Assembly (NCBI RefSeq): GCF_021390195.1
Contig: NZ_CP090003.1
Span: forward strand, 3,803,501-3,867,500
Reading direction: 5' to 3'
Length of the DNA stretch: 64,000 bases
DNA from: Flagellimonas sp. CMM7
GTDB taxonomy: Bacteria; Bacteroidota; Bacteroidia; Flavobacteriales; Flavobacteriaceae
The notes below the pieces were generated by a model. That model did not search any database. It had not been told where the DNA came from and saw only the letters and a list, made by a program, of their open reading frames with translations. Of this stretch, positions 20,172 through 30,064 are shown in pieces (positions within the stretch are counted from its first letter, which is position 1; every line of letters starts with the position of its first letter). A program made the position numbers and the translations under genes.

Positions 20172-20690
20172 CTACCAAAGTTCACCTACTTCTTTCTTAA
20201 CAAAACTCAGGGCAGTGGTAGAAGGAGACTGTTTTTCCATGGTTTGGTTCAAGATATCCTCTCTAAGTTTGTCTGGAGAGTCCGTCGCGCTCATACCCGC
20301 GGACCTTATAATCTGAATCGTGGCATTTTTTGCGGCTTTTATGATGTTCCAACATTCCTCTGACATATAAATTTGTTGGGAAAGATTATGTTCAAATTCT
20401 GTTTCTACTTGTTTTATGAGCAAATTTTCATAATCGTTCTTATCCTTTCCTTTTGGAGCAACACGCACTACCAAACTGTTAATCGAAATTCTTTCTAGAA
20501 AAAGGACCATTCTTTCATAAGCCTGCAACCGAACGGGCAGTGTATCTTTTTGGGAATCTTTATGCAGTAGAAAGCGTCTTCGACCCTCCTCATTTCTTGT
20601 ATGCAATCTAAAAAAGTAAAAGGCAATGGCTCCGGTTACTACGGCAGGTAATAAATAGGCAAAAAGTTGAAAGATGTTATCTCCAGTCAT
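20172..20690 (-). CDS. Small membrane-anchored protein of unknown function
   Basis: This 172-residue protein has one N-terminal membrane helix (about residues 8-28, LFAYLLPAVVTGAIAFYFF) followed by a soluble helical domain with the segment LQAYERMVLFLERISINSLVVR. The layout (anchor plus cytoplasmic helices) is common among conserved Flavobacteria proteins, possibly the DUF7935 group, but I am not sure of that label. It converges on the patatin gene with 3 bases between stops. The function is unknown. Confidence 0.75.
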   Translation of the reverse strand: MTGDNIFQLFAYLLPAVVTGAIAFYFFRLHTRNEEGRRRFLLHKDSQKDTLPVRLQAYERMVLFLERISINSLVVRVAPKGKDKNDYENLLIKQVETEFEHNLSQQIYMSEECWNIIKAAKNATIQIIRSAGMSATDSPDKLREDILNQTMEKQSPSTTALSFVKKEVGELW

Positions 20691-20876
20691 GGAATAGTTG
20701 GTTTTTTTGATTTTATAGAGATAAAACGCAGTAAAGTTTTAAATAGTATTTGTTCATTAAGTACAATTGAAAACCTTTTACCTGATTTATAATAATTATG
20801 TAGTTTTTTCTTTCATAAAGTGTGAATAAAGTTTTATTTAGCAGCTGCTTTTTAATGATTTAAAATTGATTGGAAT

Positions 20877-22538
20877 ATGAAATTGAAGCTATCAACTTTT
20901 TCTTTACTCACAATAATTTTTTTTGGATGTTCTTCCGATAGTGAACCAACTCAAGAGTCAAAAAATGATGATGAAGTTGTTGCGGTAGATGAGACAGCAC
21001 CTTTAATAAGCATTAGCGGCTTGGAAGATGAGGTTGAGATAAATTCCACTATTGAAGTGTCTATTGAAGATGAATCTTCAGTGGAGACGAGAATACTAAT
21101 TAATAATACGGAAATGATTTCAACCACTGAAAAGCAGTTCTCTTACGAAATAAACCCGTATAAAATACCGATTGGGGAAGCCTTAGTTAAAGTAATTTCT
21201 GAAGATGCGTCAAAAAATACTGTAGAGCAAGAATTTAAAATAGAGATTAGGCACTTGCTAATGGAATTCAATCTTGGTGCGGATGAGAATGATAGGTATA
21301 GCTCAATATGGACCTTTTTTAATGATTCACAAGGGAATCTGATTCAAGTCCTTAAAGGTGAACTGGGTTCTGCTAAAATTTATACAGAGGATTTGATAAC
21401 AGAGGATTTTATATTTTATACAATTTCAAAATTCAACCTTTTAGGAGATGGTCAAAATAAAGGCTTACGGATTACTACCTATAAAATGAAATTGGGAGAG
21501 AAAAGAAACGAAATAAACTTTTCTGAGGTATACGATTTGACCAATGAAGTTAAAATAGATATCAATTTGGAAGAGGATGATAATGGTTATAATAAGTATT
21601 CGGCCAAAGGATCCGGGTATGACACTTTTAGTAGCGGAACAGGAAGTTTTTTAACGAGTGTCGGTGTATCATATGATAATCCTGATGATATTTATTTAAG
21701 AACAAGTGTCCTGGGTGGGAGGCCAGAATTATTTGATGGTAAAAAGGAGAATTATGTCTATTACAAATTTGAACCTAATCCAAGTACTCCGCTGATTACG
21801 TTAAACCAAGCTGATTTAAACCCAGCAGAGGAATCGGTTCAGTTAACCATACCAGATCATATGCCAGGTAGTTTTGTCTTTGACAGGGCAGGATTTGAAG
21901 ATCAAGAAGATGTTGTAAAAGATATAGATCATGAGATATTTAATGTTCAGGAACCTAACGATCAATATAGAGATTATATAGATTTACCAATTGTACAAGG
22001 ATTAAACCTTTATAACAATACTGTTGTTTATTTTAATGAAGGAAAAAGTTTTTATGCCAGTTTGTTTGGAAATAATTTGGATGTAAACATGCCAGATTGG
22101 AATATTGATTTTGGAATCGAAAAAGGGAACATTTTTTTAGATGAAAAAAATGATTTGGATTATTATGTGGTCAGATTTTCTGAAAACAATACATCTGACA
22201 TTAATAATTTAAGGTTCTTTACATGGGATTATAGAGCTTTTGAGGCTACTGGAGGAAATCAAGAAGTTCCTATTTTAGATTTACCAACTGAAATTTTGGA
22301 TGAAATAAATGATGATTTTTATAATAATTATAGTAATTACTTGACCATCTCAACCGTAACAGGTGTTGATTTTGAATTATTCAATTCTTTTACTGAAGTA
22401 GTAGACTGGTTGGGGTTAAGCAAAACCCCACTAACTTTAGACCAATTGAGTTATAAGGAGGTAAGCTTTTACTCCAATACCATATCGGGAAAAAAGGTGA
22501 AAAATAAAGGTTATATGACTCAACAATCCCCTCAGTAA
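20877..22538 (+). CDS. Large lipoprotein with an Ig-like N-terminal segment
   Basis: This 553-residue protein has a lipoprotein signal ending in FFGCSSD (C18 as lipidated cysteine), followed by an acidic linker. Residues about 35-125 (ETAPLISISGLEDEVEINSTIEVSI and on) resemble the Ig-like bacterial surface domains often found after such linkers. The remaining 420 residues are strand-rich and very acidic, with no family I recognise. It is expected to be surface-exposed or periplasmic. It stands alone, convergent with the OmpA-like gene. Confidence 0.8.
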   Translation: MKLKLSTFSLLTIIFFGCSSDSEPTQESKNDDEVVAVDETAPLISISGLEDEVEINSTIEVSIEDESSVETRILINNTEMISTTEKQFSYEINPYKIPIGEALVKVISEDASKNTVEQEFKIEIRHLLMEFNLGADENDRYSSIWTFFNDSQGNLIQVLKGELGSAKIYTEDLITEDFIFYTISKFNLLGDGQNKGLRITTYKMKLGEKRNEINFSEVYDLTNEVKIDINLEEDDNGYNKYSAKGSGYDTFSSGTGSFLTSVGVSYDNPDDIYLRTSVLGGRPELFDGKKENYVYYKFEPNPSTPLITLNQADLNPAEESVQLTIPDHMPGSFVFDRAGFEDQEDVVKDIDHEIFNVQEPNDQYRDYIDLPIVQGLNLYNNTVVYFNEGKSFYASLFGNNLDVNMPDWNIDFGIEKGNIFLDEKNDLDYYVVRFSENNTSDINNLRFFTWDYRAFEATGGNQEVPILDLPTEILDEINDDFYNNYSNYLTISTVTGVDFELFNSFTEVVDWLGLSKTPLTLDQLSYKEVSFYSNTISGKKVKNKGYMTQQSPQ

Positions 22539-22548
22539 AGAGAAAATA

Positions 22549-23322
22549 CTAATTAGACGATTTCATATCTTGTTTAACCTTATCATAGAAACCTTTATAA
22601 TCAGGTTGTAGTCTAATGGTGATTCCTTCTTTAAAATTTCCATCTTTAACTGAAATGCCAATGCTTTCATTAGAAACTTCCAAAGAACCTACAAGCTCTT
22701 TGGAAATGGTGTTTACCTGATCAAAGGTTACTCCAAATTCACCAGTAATATTCAAGCCCTCTACTTTTGTTTTTAAGGTTGGGTTGGCTATAATCACTTT
22801 TGCCACATTTTCTAACCATGCTTTGCCTACATCCGTTAAATCAGAAGAGGTGTCAGAACCAAATAAGGTGTTTAAACTGTTAGACATAACAATGTCACCA
22901 TCTACAAAATCAGCTTTGGCTTCGCTGCCCATGGTCTGTTTTACTCTTCCTAATAAAACAATAGCCGTGGAATCATTGGATGCGATCATTTCATTAATTC
23001 CACTGAGTTGTTTTTCCTTCCGATCCAAAGCGGCCAAGGTAGCATTGACATTTTCACTGCTCTTTTTTGATAATTCCGAAAAACTGCTCAGATTTTTCAG
23101 GAGCGTTGCATTTGCACCACGGAGGCTTATATTTTCATTTTCCAAGGTTTCTGCCTTTGCTTCGCTTGAAGAGATTTTTCGCTTTGATTGTGCAAGCTCA
23201 CCCTCAACATTTCTTATTTCGGTTTTTAAGCTCTCTATTTCGGCAAAAAGCTCGCTCTTTTTCTGGGAAAGTCCCGCAGCTGTAAACAATAGTGCCAGTA
23301 AAATTGGTAAATGTCTTTTCAT
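22549..23322 (-). CDS. Coiled-coil protein with a degenerate OmpA-like C-terminal domain
   Basis: This 257-residue exported protein has a signal peptide of about 19 residues (ending GLSQ), a long coiled coil (about 20-110) and a C-terminal domain that follows the layout of the OmpA-family lipoprotein at 31025-31897. Both have a VEG segment, then ending blocks RLQPDYKGFYDKVKQDMK and VVLPKIDQFYNMIEEGMK that line up. Here, however, the GHTDNxP motif and the arginine that bind peptidoglycan diaminopimelate are absent. It is best seen as a paralogue that lost peptidoglycan binding. The gene is followed downstream by the FMN-binding glutamate-synthase-like gene's upstream neighbour region, with 38 bases to that gene's stop. 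Confidence 0.78.
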   Translation of the reverse strand: MKRHLPILLALLFTAAGLSQKKSELFAEIESLKTEIRNVEGELAQSKRKISSSEAKAETLENENISLRGANATLLKNLSSFSELSKKSSENVNATLAALDRKEKQLSGINEMIASNDSTAIVLLGRVKQTMGSEAKADFVDGDIVMSNSLNTLFGSDTSSDLTDVGKAWLENVAKVIIANPTLKTKVEGLNITGEFGVTFDQVNTISKELVGSLEVSNESIGISVKDGNFKEGITIRLQPDYKGFYDKVKQDMKSSN

Positions 23323-23360
23323 AGATTTGTATTTATTGTTTTTTGATTTTGAAGGCTAAA

Positions 23361-24935
23361 TTATGATGTTTTTTTCAAAACGCTCTTTCCGCCTAGATAA
23401 GAGCAGTCATAAAGTTCTTGCATAGAACTAAATGGAACCTCTGTTTTTTTGTAATCATAAACAGTTTCTAGATCACTGCTTAGATAATCATCATCAACAT
23501 TAACCTGTATGTCGTTCATTGTAAACTGACATGGATGCTCATACCCTGCAGCATGTGTAATTTCTATGAATTCCTTTCTAAAGGTTTTAAAATATTGGGC
23601 TAATCTGTCCGATTTTAAAGGAATATTGATGCCATTTTGCAACCATTTGCTTTGGGTTGCTACTCCTGCGGGGCATCTGTTGGTATGGCAAACCTGTGCT
23701 TGAATGCAACCAATACTCATCATCGCCTCACGGGCTACATTAATACAATCAACACCCATGGAAAATGCCATGGCCGCTTTGGCGGGGAAGCCCAGTTTTC
23801 CACTCCCAATAAAAACAATACGATCTGTAAGGTCTCTATCCTTGAAGGTTTTATAAACTGATGCAAATCCATAGACCCAAGGCAAAGAAACATGATCTGC
23901 AAAACTTGGAGGAGCCGCACCAGTGCCACCTTCACCACCATCGATGGTAATAAAATCTGGTCCTTTTCCGGATTTCTTCATTAAATCAGCCAATTCTTCC
24001 CATTGTTCCATTTTTCCAATAGCCGCCTTAATACCTACTGGAAGCCCGGTTTCGTTCGCTATAGCTTCAATAAGATTTAGCAGTTCAGGAATAGAATTAA
24101 ATGCTTTGTGAGTAGCAGGGGAGAGGACATCTTTTCCTACTTCAACACCTCGTATCTTAGCAATTTCAGGAGTTATTTTAGCTCCCGGCAAAACACCTCC
24201 TTTGCCTGGTTTTGCCCCTTGCGACAATTTTATTTCTATAGCTTTGATGCATGGATTTTCATCCACCAAAATTTTCATTTTTTCCATAGAAAAATTACCC
24301 TCCCTAGACCTAACACCAAAATATCCCGTTCCAAAATGGAATATAACGTCACCACCTTGTTTATGATAGGGTGACAAGCCACCTTCGCCTGTATTGTGAT
24401 AAGCATGGCATTTTTCAACACCCAGATTCATGGCATTTACCGCAGCCGCGGATAGCGAGCCAAAACTCATGGCGGAAATATTGATAACCGATGCTGGTCT
24501 GTACGGTTTTGAACGTTTGTTATACGCACCGATTACTTTTGCGCACGGCAGAAAATAAGGGTTTTCGATATTGGTGTGGTCATGGGCCATTTGATACCCG
24601 ATCATGGCATTCTTTATAAAAATGTGCTGATGAGAATAGATATCTCTATCTGTACCAAACCCTTCATAATTGTTTTCCTTTTTAGCAGAAGCATAAATCC
24701 AACCTCTTTCTATTCTGTTGAAGGGTAGTTCTTCCCGGTTGTTGGCAACAAAGTATTGGCGCATTTCTGGGCCAATACTTTCCAACCAATATCTTAGATG
24801 CCCTACTATAGGGAAATTATGGCTTATGGTATGCGCTTTTTGAAAAAAGATGTCGCGTATGGCTACAAAAAGTAGAATAATGAGAATCCATATCCACCAT
24901 GCAATACTTGCCAAAAAATCCAATAAGGTTTCCAT
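23361..24935 (-). CDS. Membrane-anchored FMN-binding glutamate synthase family protein
   Basis: This 524-residue protein consists mainly of the central/FMN domain of glutamate synthase large subunits. An N-terminal hydrophobic segment (about residues 8-28) suggests a membrane anchor. The FMN barrel shows GEGGLSPYH, KPGKGGVLPGAKI and TIDGGEGGTGAAP. The cysteine cluster CIQAQVCHTNRCPAGVATQ matches the [3Fe-4S] loop of GltB. The amidotransferase domain is missing, so it is not a complete glutamate synthase. The electron acceptor and substrate are unknown. It lies 1 base from the amidohydrolase gene stop to start, so an operon with the M20 and DsrE genes is likely. Confidence 0.88.
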   Translation of the reverse strand: METLLDFLASIAWWIWILIILLFVAIRDIFFQKAHTISHNFPIVGHLRYWLESIGPEMRQYFVANNREELPFNRIERGWIYASAKKENNYEGFGTDRDIYSHQHIFIKNAMIGYQMAHDHTNIENPYFLPCAKVIGAYNKRSKPYRPASVINISAMSFGSLSAAAVNAMNLGVEKCHAYHNTGEGGLSPYHKQGGDVIFHFGTGYFGVRSREGNFSMEKMKILVDENPCIKAIEIKLSQGAKPGKGGVLPGAKITPEIAKIRGVEVGKDVLSPATHKAFNSIPELLNLIEAIANETGLPVGIKAAIGKMEQWEELADLMKKSGKGPDFITIDGGEGGTGAAPPSFADHVSLPWVYGFASVYKTFKDRDLTDRIVFIGSGKLGFPAKAAMAFSMGVDCINVAREAMMSIGCIQAQVCHTNRCPAGVATQSKWLQNGINIPLKSDRLAQYFKTFRKEFIEITHAAGYEHPCQFTMNDIQVNVDDDYLSSDLETVYDYKKTEVPFSSMQELYDCSYLGGKSVLKKTS

Positions 24936-24936
24936 C

Positions 24937-26211
24937 TTACATATTCAAGTAATCCAATGCCAGTTGGGTCATAGTTTTTACACCTAATAACAAACCACTG
25001 TCATCAATTTTAAAGTCTGGGGTATGATGTGGAAATGACTCAGTGCTTCCGGGTGTCATACCTCCTAAGAAATAATAAAATCCAGGGACTTTCTCTTGAA
25101 AATAGCTAAAATCCTCCGCACCAGTAATAGCTTTGTGAATGGTAACATTTTCTTCCCCTGCTACCTTTTTAAGGGTAGGGGCCATCTGAGCGGTCAAATC
25201 CAAATCATTGTATGTAATGGCCGTAGAGGTATGAATATTTATAGTGGCTTCACCTCCATAAACCTTGGCGATGGCTGGCACCATTTCTTCCATACGTTTG
25301 TTAATGAATTTCTGCATTTCATAATCCAGAGTTCTAATAGTCCCAATCATTTCAGCGCTCTCAGGAATAATATTGGAACGAACTCCACTGGTTATTTTAC
25401 CAACGGATATAACTGCAGCTTCATTGATCAGTTCGGTTTCCCTGCTTATAATAGTCTGTAAACCATCAATAATTTTTGCGCTTATTAGGATTGGGTCAAC
25501 CCCTCCCCATGGTTGGGAACCGTGAGTCTGCTTTCCTTTGACATTGATTACGAAACGCTGGGCGGAAGCCATGCTACCTCCTGGCTTGTATTTTACAGTT
25601 CCTACTGGAGTTTGTGAGTTGATATGAAGGCCAAAAATGGCATCTACATTTGGATTGGTAAGTACACCTTCTTTTACCATTAACAAAGCTCCACCTTCTT
25701 CACCCGGTGGCGGTCCTTCTTCAGCGGGCTGAAAGATAAATTTTACCGTTCCTTTAATTTTGTCTTTGTTTTTGGAAAGTACTTCAGCAACTCCCATTAA
25801 AATTGCAGTATGGGTATCGTGTCCACATGCATGCATAACGCCTACACTTTTGCCTAAAAATTCAGAAGTTACTTCCGATTTGTATGGGAGGTCATTACGT
25901 TCGGTTACGGGTAGCGCATCAATATCTGCTCTTAATGCTACCACTTTACCAGGTTGGTCGCCTTTAAGCAAGCCAACAACACCAGTTACCGCTACTCCAG
26001 TCTGAACTTCAATACCAAGAGACTTTAGATGTTTTGCAATTTTCTCGGCAGTTTTAAACTCCCTATTGCTTAATTCGGGATTTTGATGGATGTCCCGTCT
26101 CCATTCAATCACTTTGTTTTCAACTGCTGAATAATCCTTTTCCAAGTTGGGGCCTTGTGCCCAAATGGAGAAACTGTTTAATAGCAAGGTAAGTGTGAGA
26201 ATTTTGTTCAT
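24937..26211 (-). CDS. Secreted M20-family amidohydrolase
   Basis: This 424-residue metal hydrolase is of the M20D/AmiE-like N-acyl-amino-acid hydrolase type (hippurate hydrolase, IAA-amino acid hydrolase). A signal peptide ends at IWAQ (about 19). Metal ligands are seen in MHACGHDTHTA (about residues 130-140) and in the EEGPPPGEEGG and HTPDF segments, with the dimerisation lid domain in between. It should remove acyl groups from small amides or amino acid conjugates in the periplasm. It sits between the DsrE gene (11 bases upstream) and the FMN protein gene (1 base downstream). Confidence 0.9.
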   Translation of the reverse strand: MNKILTLTLLLNSFSIWAQGPNLEKDYSAVENKVIEWRRDIHQNPELSNREFKTAEKIAKHLKSLGIEVQTGVAVTGVVGLLKGDQPGKVVALRADIDALPVTERNDLPYKSEVTSEFLGKSVGVMHACGHDTHTAILMGVAEVLSKNKDKIKGTVKFIFQPAEEGPPPGEEGGALLMVKEGVLTNPNVDAIFGLHINSQTPVGTVKYKPGGSMASAQRFVINVKGKQTHGSQPWGGVDPILISAKIIDGLQTIISRETELINEAAVISVGKITSGVRSNIIPESAEMIGTIRTLDYEMQKFINKRMEEMVPAIAKVYGGEATINIHTSTAITYNDLDLTAQMAPTLKKVAGEENVTIHKAITGAEDFSYFQEKVPGFYYFLGGMTPGSTESFPHHTPDFKIDDSGLLLGVKTMTQLALDYLNM

Positions 26212-26222
26212 ATGTGTTGGAT

Positions 26223-26762
26223 TTAAAATTTTATAAGTTGATAGCCTTCATTTTGAAGCTGGATAAGTGCTGTCATTGCGGAAAGGGAAATTTTAGTTCC
26301 AGAAATGAGCTCATTTTTAGGATATTTCCGTGAATTTGAAGATTGGCCACAAAGTATTATTTCCACGCCTGAGCCCGTCAACGTTTTTACCATATCATAA
26401 TTTGGGTTGGGAACTCCAAACCTGGATTTGTACGCTTCATTATCAATAACATCTTTTGAAGCTTTGTTATGAACCACTAAAGCTACTTTGAGCTGTGCTT
26501 TGGGAACACCACCTTGCACGTGCATGTTTAGGAATCGCGCAGCGGTTTCAATACTTCTGTTAATTTCGGTGTGGGACTCCGGGCTGTTCATAATATCAAA
26601 AACGACCTTGAATTCTGCATTGGTGTCTGTTCTAAAATCTGGATTTTCTATATGCCAAACTTCACCATAATTCTCTATTACTGGGCCTGCTTGCTTCTTT
26701 TGAGCATTTCCAACTAAACAAATCAAACCAAAAAGTAAAAGGGAAAAATAATTGTATCGCAT
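26223..26762 (-). CDS. Exported DsrE-family protein
   Basis: This 179-residue protein has a signal peptide of about 20 residues ending GNAQ and a DsrE/DsrF-like fold. A strand-helix core includes LKVALVVHN, and the conserved cysteine site is EIILCGQSSNSR at about residue 140. DsrE proteins shuttle sulfur or bind persulfide. Exported versions in Bacteroidota have no established role. It is the first gene of an apparent operon with the M20 amidohydrolase and the FMN glutamate-synthase-like protein. Confidence 0.85.
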   Translation of the reverse strand: MRYNYFSLLLFGLICLVGNAQKKQAGPVIENYGEVWHIENPDFRTDTNAEFKVVFDIMNSPESHTEINRSIETAARFLNMHVQGGVPKAQLKVALVVHNKASKDVIDNEAYKSRFGVPNPNYDMVKTLTGSGVEIILCGQSSNSRKYPKNELISGTKISLSAMTALIQLQNEGYQLIKF

Positions 26763-26896
26763 TATTAATTATTGAGTGTCTAAATATATTCAAAATCAAA
26801 TTAAAAGTGGTTTCGTGTTTATAAGTATTGAAAGGATGATTTTAGCATGAAACCATTATTGGCTAATTTCACGTTTACTTTAAAATACCTGAGCGT

Positions 26897-28972
26897 TTGA
26901 ATAGTTTTTTGGATGAATTGAATGATGCGCAGCGAGCCCCTGTACTGCACAAAGATGGCCCCCTAATGGTTATTGCTGGCGCAGGCTCTGGAAAGACCCG
27001 TGTTTTGACCTACCGAATCGCACATTTGATGGATCAAGGTGTGGATTCCTTTAATATCCTGGCATTGACCTTTACCAACAAGGCCGCTCGTGAGATGAAA
27101 AAAAGGATTGCCACAATTGTTGGTAATTCTGAAGCTAAGAATTTGTGGATGGGAACATTTCACTCGGTTTTTGCAAAATTGTTACGCTTTGATGGTGATA
27201 AACTGGGCTACCCAAGCAATTTTACAATTTATGACACCCAAGATTCCCAAAGATTGATTGCTTCAATCATTAAAGAAATGGGGCTTGACAAGGATATTTA
27301 CAAATACAAACAAATACAGAATAGAATATCTTCTTATAAGAACAGTCTGATTACTGTAAAGGCCTATTTTCAAAATCCAGAGTTAGTAGAGGCTGATGCC
27401 ATGGCCAAACGACCCAGACTTGGAGAAATCTACCAAAACTATGTGGATCGCTGTTTTAAGGCAGGCGCAATGGATTTTGATGACCTTTTATTACGGACCA
27501 ATGAGTTGTTGACCCGTTTTCCAGAAGTTTTAATGAAGTACCAGGACAGGTTTAGGTATATATTGGTAGACGAGTATCAGGATACCAATCACTCCCAATA
27601 CCTTATCGTAAAAGCATTGTCAGATCGCTACCAAAATATTTGTGTGGTTGGAGACGATGCCCAGAGTATCTATTCTTTTAGAGGAGCCAACATCAGTAAC
27701 ATCTTGAACTTTCAACGAGATTATGATGACGTAGGAATGTACCGTTTGGAACAGAATTATCGATCTACAAAGAATATCGTAAATGCTGCCAATTCTATTA
27801 TTGCCCAGAATAAAAATCAATTAGAAAAGGTTGTTTGGACCTCTAACGATGAAGGGAACAAGATAAAAATACATAGAAGTATTACTGATGCGGAGGAGGG
27901 GAGATATGTAGCCAGCTCAATCTTCGAGAATAAAATGCAACAGCAGATGCAAAATGGGGAGTTTGCCGTTTTGTACCGAACCAACTCTCAATCAAGAGCT
28001 ATTGAAGATGCTTTACGCAAGCGGGACATACCATACAGAATCTATGGAGGCCTTTCCTTCTATCAACGAAAGGAAATCAAGGATGTACTGGCCTATTTAC
28101 GAATGGTCATTAATCCCAAGGATGAAGAGGCCTTAAAACGGGTAATTAACTTTCCTGCAAGAGGTATTGGTCAAACCACCATTGATAAATTGGTTGTAGC
28201 TGCCAATCATTATGGCCGTTCCATTTTTGAGGTGATGGAGCACATGGAAAAGCTCGATTTAAAAATTAATACGGGAACCAAGCGTAAGTTGGGTGATTTT
28301 GTAACTATGATCAAGAGTTTTCAAATTATGAACGAAGGCTCAGATGCTTTTGCTCTTGCTGAACATGTTACCAAAAAGACCGGATTATTACTGGAATTCA
28401 AAAAAGATGGCACTCCTGAAGGCATAGCCAGAATGGAGAATATTGAAGAGCTTTTGAATGGAATAAAAGATTTTGTGGAAGGTCAAAAAGAATTGGCCGA
28501 TGCTACTGGGGCTATCTCGGAATTTTTGGAAGACGTTGCCTTGGCAACAGATTTAGATAAGGATACAGGAGATGATGACCGGGTGGCATTAATGACAATT
28601 CACTTGGCCAAAGGATTGGAATTCCCGTATGTCTATGTTGTTGGGATGGAAGAAGACCTATTCCCTTCAGCAATGAGTATGAACACCAGAAGCGAATTGG
28701 AAGAAGAACGAAGATTGTTTTATGTGGCATTGACAAGGGCCGAAAAGCAGGCATTTCTTACCTATACACAAAACCGATATAGATGGGGAAAGCTTATTGA
28801 TGCGGAACCTAGTAGATTTTTAGAGGAGATTGAAGAGCAATATGTTGAGAATCTTACCCCCGTTAATGATGGATACCGATATAAATCCATGATAAATGCG
28901 GATATTTTTGGTGATGTGGATAAAAGCAAATTACGCCAAATAAAACCAAAGAACGGTGCTCCCCTGCTGTAA
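26897..28972 (+). CDS. pcrA: PcrA/UvrD-type DNA helicase, main part (C-terminal tail frameshifted)
   Basis: This superfamily 1A 3'-5' helicase acts in repair and removal of stalled complexes. 691 residues cover all helicase motifs: Walker A AGAGSGKTR (about 27-35), DEYQDTN, GDDAQSIYSFRGA, HLAKGLEFPYVYVVGMEE and LFYVALTRAEK. The start is a TTG at 26897, because an in-frame stop lies at 26864 and no ATG intervenes. The frame stops at 28970 just after KPKNGAPLL. The usual C-terminal extension continues at once in frame +1 (28963-29226), so a single-base loss, probably in the CCCC run at 28961-28964, has split the gene or is a sequencing error. Confidence 0.93.
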   Translation: MNSFLDELNDAQRAPVLHKDGPLMVIAGAGSGKTRVLTYRIAHLMDQGVDSFNILALTFTNKAAREMKKRIATIVGNSEAKNLWMGTFHSVFAKLLRFDGDKLGYPSNFTIYDTQDSQRLIASIIKEMGLDKDIYKYKQIQNRISSYKNSLITVKAYFQNPELVEADAMAKRPRLGEIYQNYVDRCFKAGAMDFDDLLLRTNELLTRFPEVLMKYQDRFRYILVDEYQDTNHSQYLIVKALSDRYQNICVVGDDAQSIYSFRGANISNILNFQRDYDDVGMYRLEQNYRSTKNIVNAANSIIAQNKNQLEKVVWTSNDEGNKIKIHRSITDAEEGRYVASSIFENKMQQQMQNGEFAVLYRTNSQSRAIEDALRKRDIPYRIYGGLSFYQRKEIKDVLAYLRMVINPKDEEALKRVINFPARGIGQTTIDKLVVAANHYGRSIFEVMEHMEKLDLKINTGTKRKLGDFVTMIKSFQIMNEGSDAFALAEHVTKKTGLLLEFKKDGTPEGIARMENIEELLNGIKDFVEGQKELADATGAISEFLEDVALATDLDKDTGDDDRVALMTIHLAKGLEFPYVYVVGMEEDLFPSAMSMNTRSELEEERRLFYVALTRAEKQAFLTYTQNRYRWGKLIDAEPSRFLEEIEEQYVENLTPVNDGYRYKSMINADIFGDVDKSKLRQIKPKNGAPLL

Positions 28973-29226
28973 ATAAACCCAACGAGAATCAACTGCGAAA
29001 ACTTAGGAAACTAAAACCTGAACTTGCGGCTCCAACAAACAATACTGGCTCAATTGACCCTAAACTGGTTGAAGGTTCTTTAGTGAACCATACCCGTTTT
29101 GGCAAAGGAAAGGTTTTAAAGGTTGAAGGAATTGGCAATGATAAAAAGGCTGAGATTCAATTTGAAAGAGGAGATATTAAAAAACTATTGCTTCGCTTTG
29201 CAAAACTAGAGGTACTTAACAGTTAA
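28963..29226 (+). other. Out-of-frame C-terminal tail of the PcrA helicase (Tudor/SH3-like domain)
   Basis: Read in the +1 frame, these bases encode VNKPNENQLRKLRKLKPEL, a short linker, then LVEGSLVNHTRFGKGKVLK and about 35 more residues ending FAKLEVLNS and TAA at 29224. This is the small beta-barrel tail normally fused to PcrA/UvrD proteins of this group. It lacks its own plausible start and is only meaningful as the continuation of the upstream frame. Joined, the protein would be about 776 residues, the expected size. In Bacillus-type PcrA this tail binds RNA polymerase. Confidence 0.88.
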
Positions 29227-29233
29227 ATAGAGG

Positions 29234-30064
29234 TTAATAATAACGAATTTGAGCTAAACCAACTTGATTGGTAATATTAATAGGCTTTAATGATTCTTTA
29301 AAATAAGTATTGGTATATTGTGTTCCATCAAACTCTAAGGCTGAGAAAATAATTTTTGAGCCCGTAACCTGAGGAATTAAAATAAGAGACCCATCTTTTT
29401 CTATACTTGACCTAACATGAGCATGATGACCTAAAAATGAGTATTCAGAAATCAAAGAGTATTTCCGATTTGGAAATACTTTAGCTTTGATGGCTGTATT
29501 ATCTGAAATAGAGTAAGCATCAATCCTATTGCGATACGTAATTTCTGTTGACTCTTCCCAACCCTCAAATATATAGATAGGGTTTCCTTGCGCAGTTTTT
29601 AAAGTATAAATGTCATTATAGTTGGTAGGCTTTCCATGAAGGGCAATAGGTGTTACTTTTTCATCAATCTTATGTAATGCAAGATTTTTAATATCGTTGG
29701 TTGATTGGTTATTGGGTAAATGCCATGAAAAAACTACTACGTTTTCATCTTCGGAAATAGCAAATAAAAAACTTGGTTTTTTACGGAAATAGTGCTCTTT
29801 TACTTCATCTAGAAGAGCGGGAGTGCTAATACTCTCTATAGTTTTTACAATTCTAGCATTTAACTCCATTGTTGATTCATGATGGGCAGCGTTTTTTGAA
29901 TCAATACTGGCCAATTCATTGAGAAGCTGGTTTAGGCCGTATACAATATCCCTGCCGTTGTCATAGTCCTGATCAAAAGTATCCTCACTCTTTTTGTCAA
30001 TACAATTGAGAAAGGTAACTATCATCGATAAAAAGAAGATTTTGGATAAAGATTTAAGAATCAT
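29234..30064 (-). CDS. Lipoprotein of unknown function
   Basis: This 276-residue protein has a lipoprotein-like N-terminus: MILKSLSKIFFLSMIVTFLNC with C21 as the likely lipidated residue, and an acidic linker. Residues about 95-275 look like a beta-rich sensor or propeller-like domain (SFLFAISEDENVVVFSW, NPIYIFEGWEEST, YSLISEYSFLGHHAH). No family is recognised. It converges on the PcrA tail with 7 bases between stops. Confidence 0.75.
   Translation of the reverse strand: MILKSLSKIFFLSMIVTFLNCIDKKSEDTFDQDYDNGRDIVYGLNQLLNELASIDSKNAAHHESTMELNARIVKTIESISTPALLDEVKEHYFRKKPSFLFAISEDENVVVFSWHLPNNQSTNDIKNLALHKIDEKVTPIALHGKPTNYNDIYTLKTAQGNPIYIFEGWEESTEITYRNRIDAYSISDNTAIKAKVFPNRKYSLISEYSFLGHHAHVRSSIEKDGSLILIPQVTGSKIIFSALEFDGTQYTNTYFKESLKPINITNQVGLAQIRYY

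Noticed and set aside
22784..23359. 191-codon plus-strand frame opposite the coiled-coil gene
   Set aside because: The real gene has a signal peptide and heptads; the opposite frame is low complexity and serine/phenylalanine-rich, as expected of a shadow.
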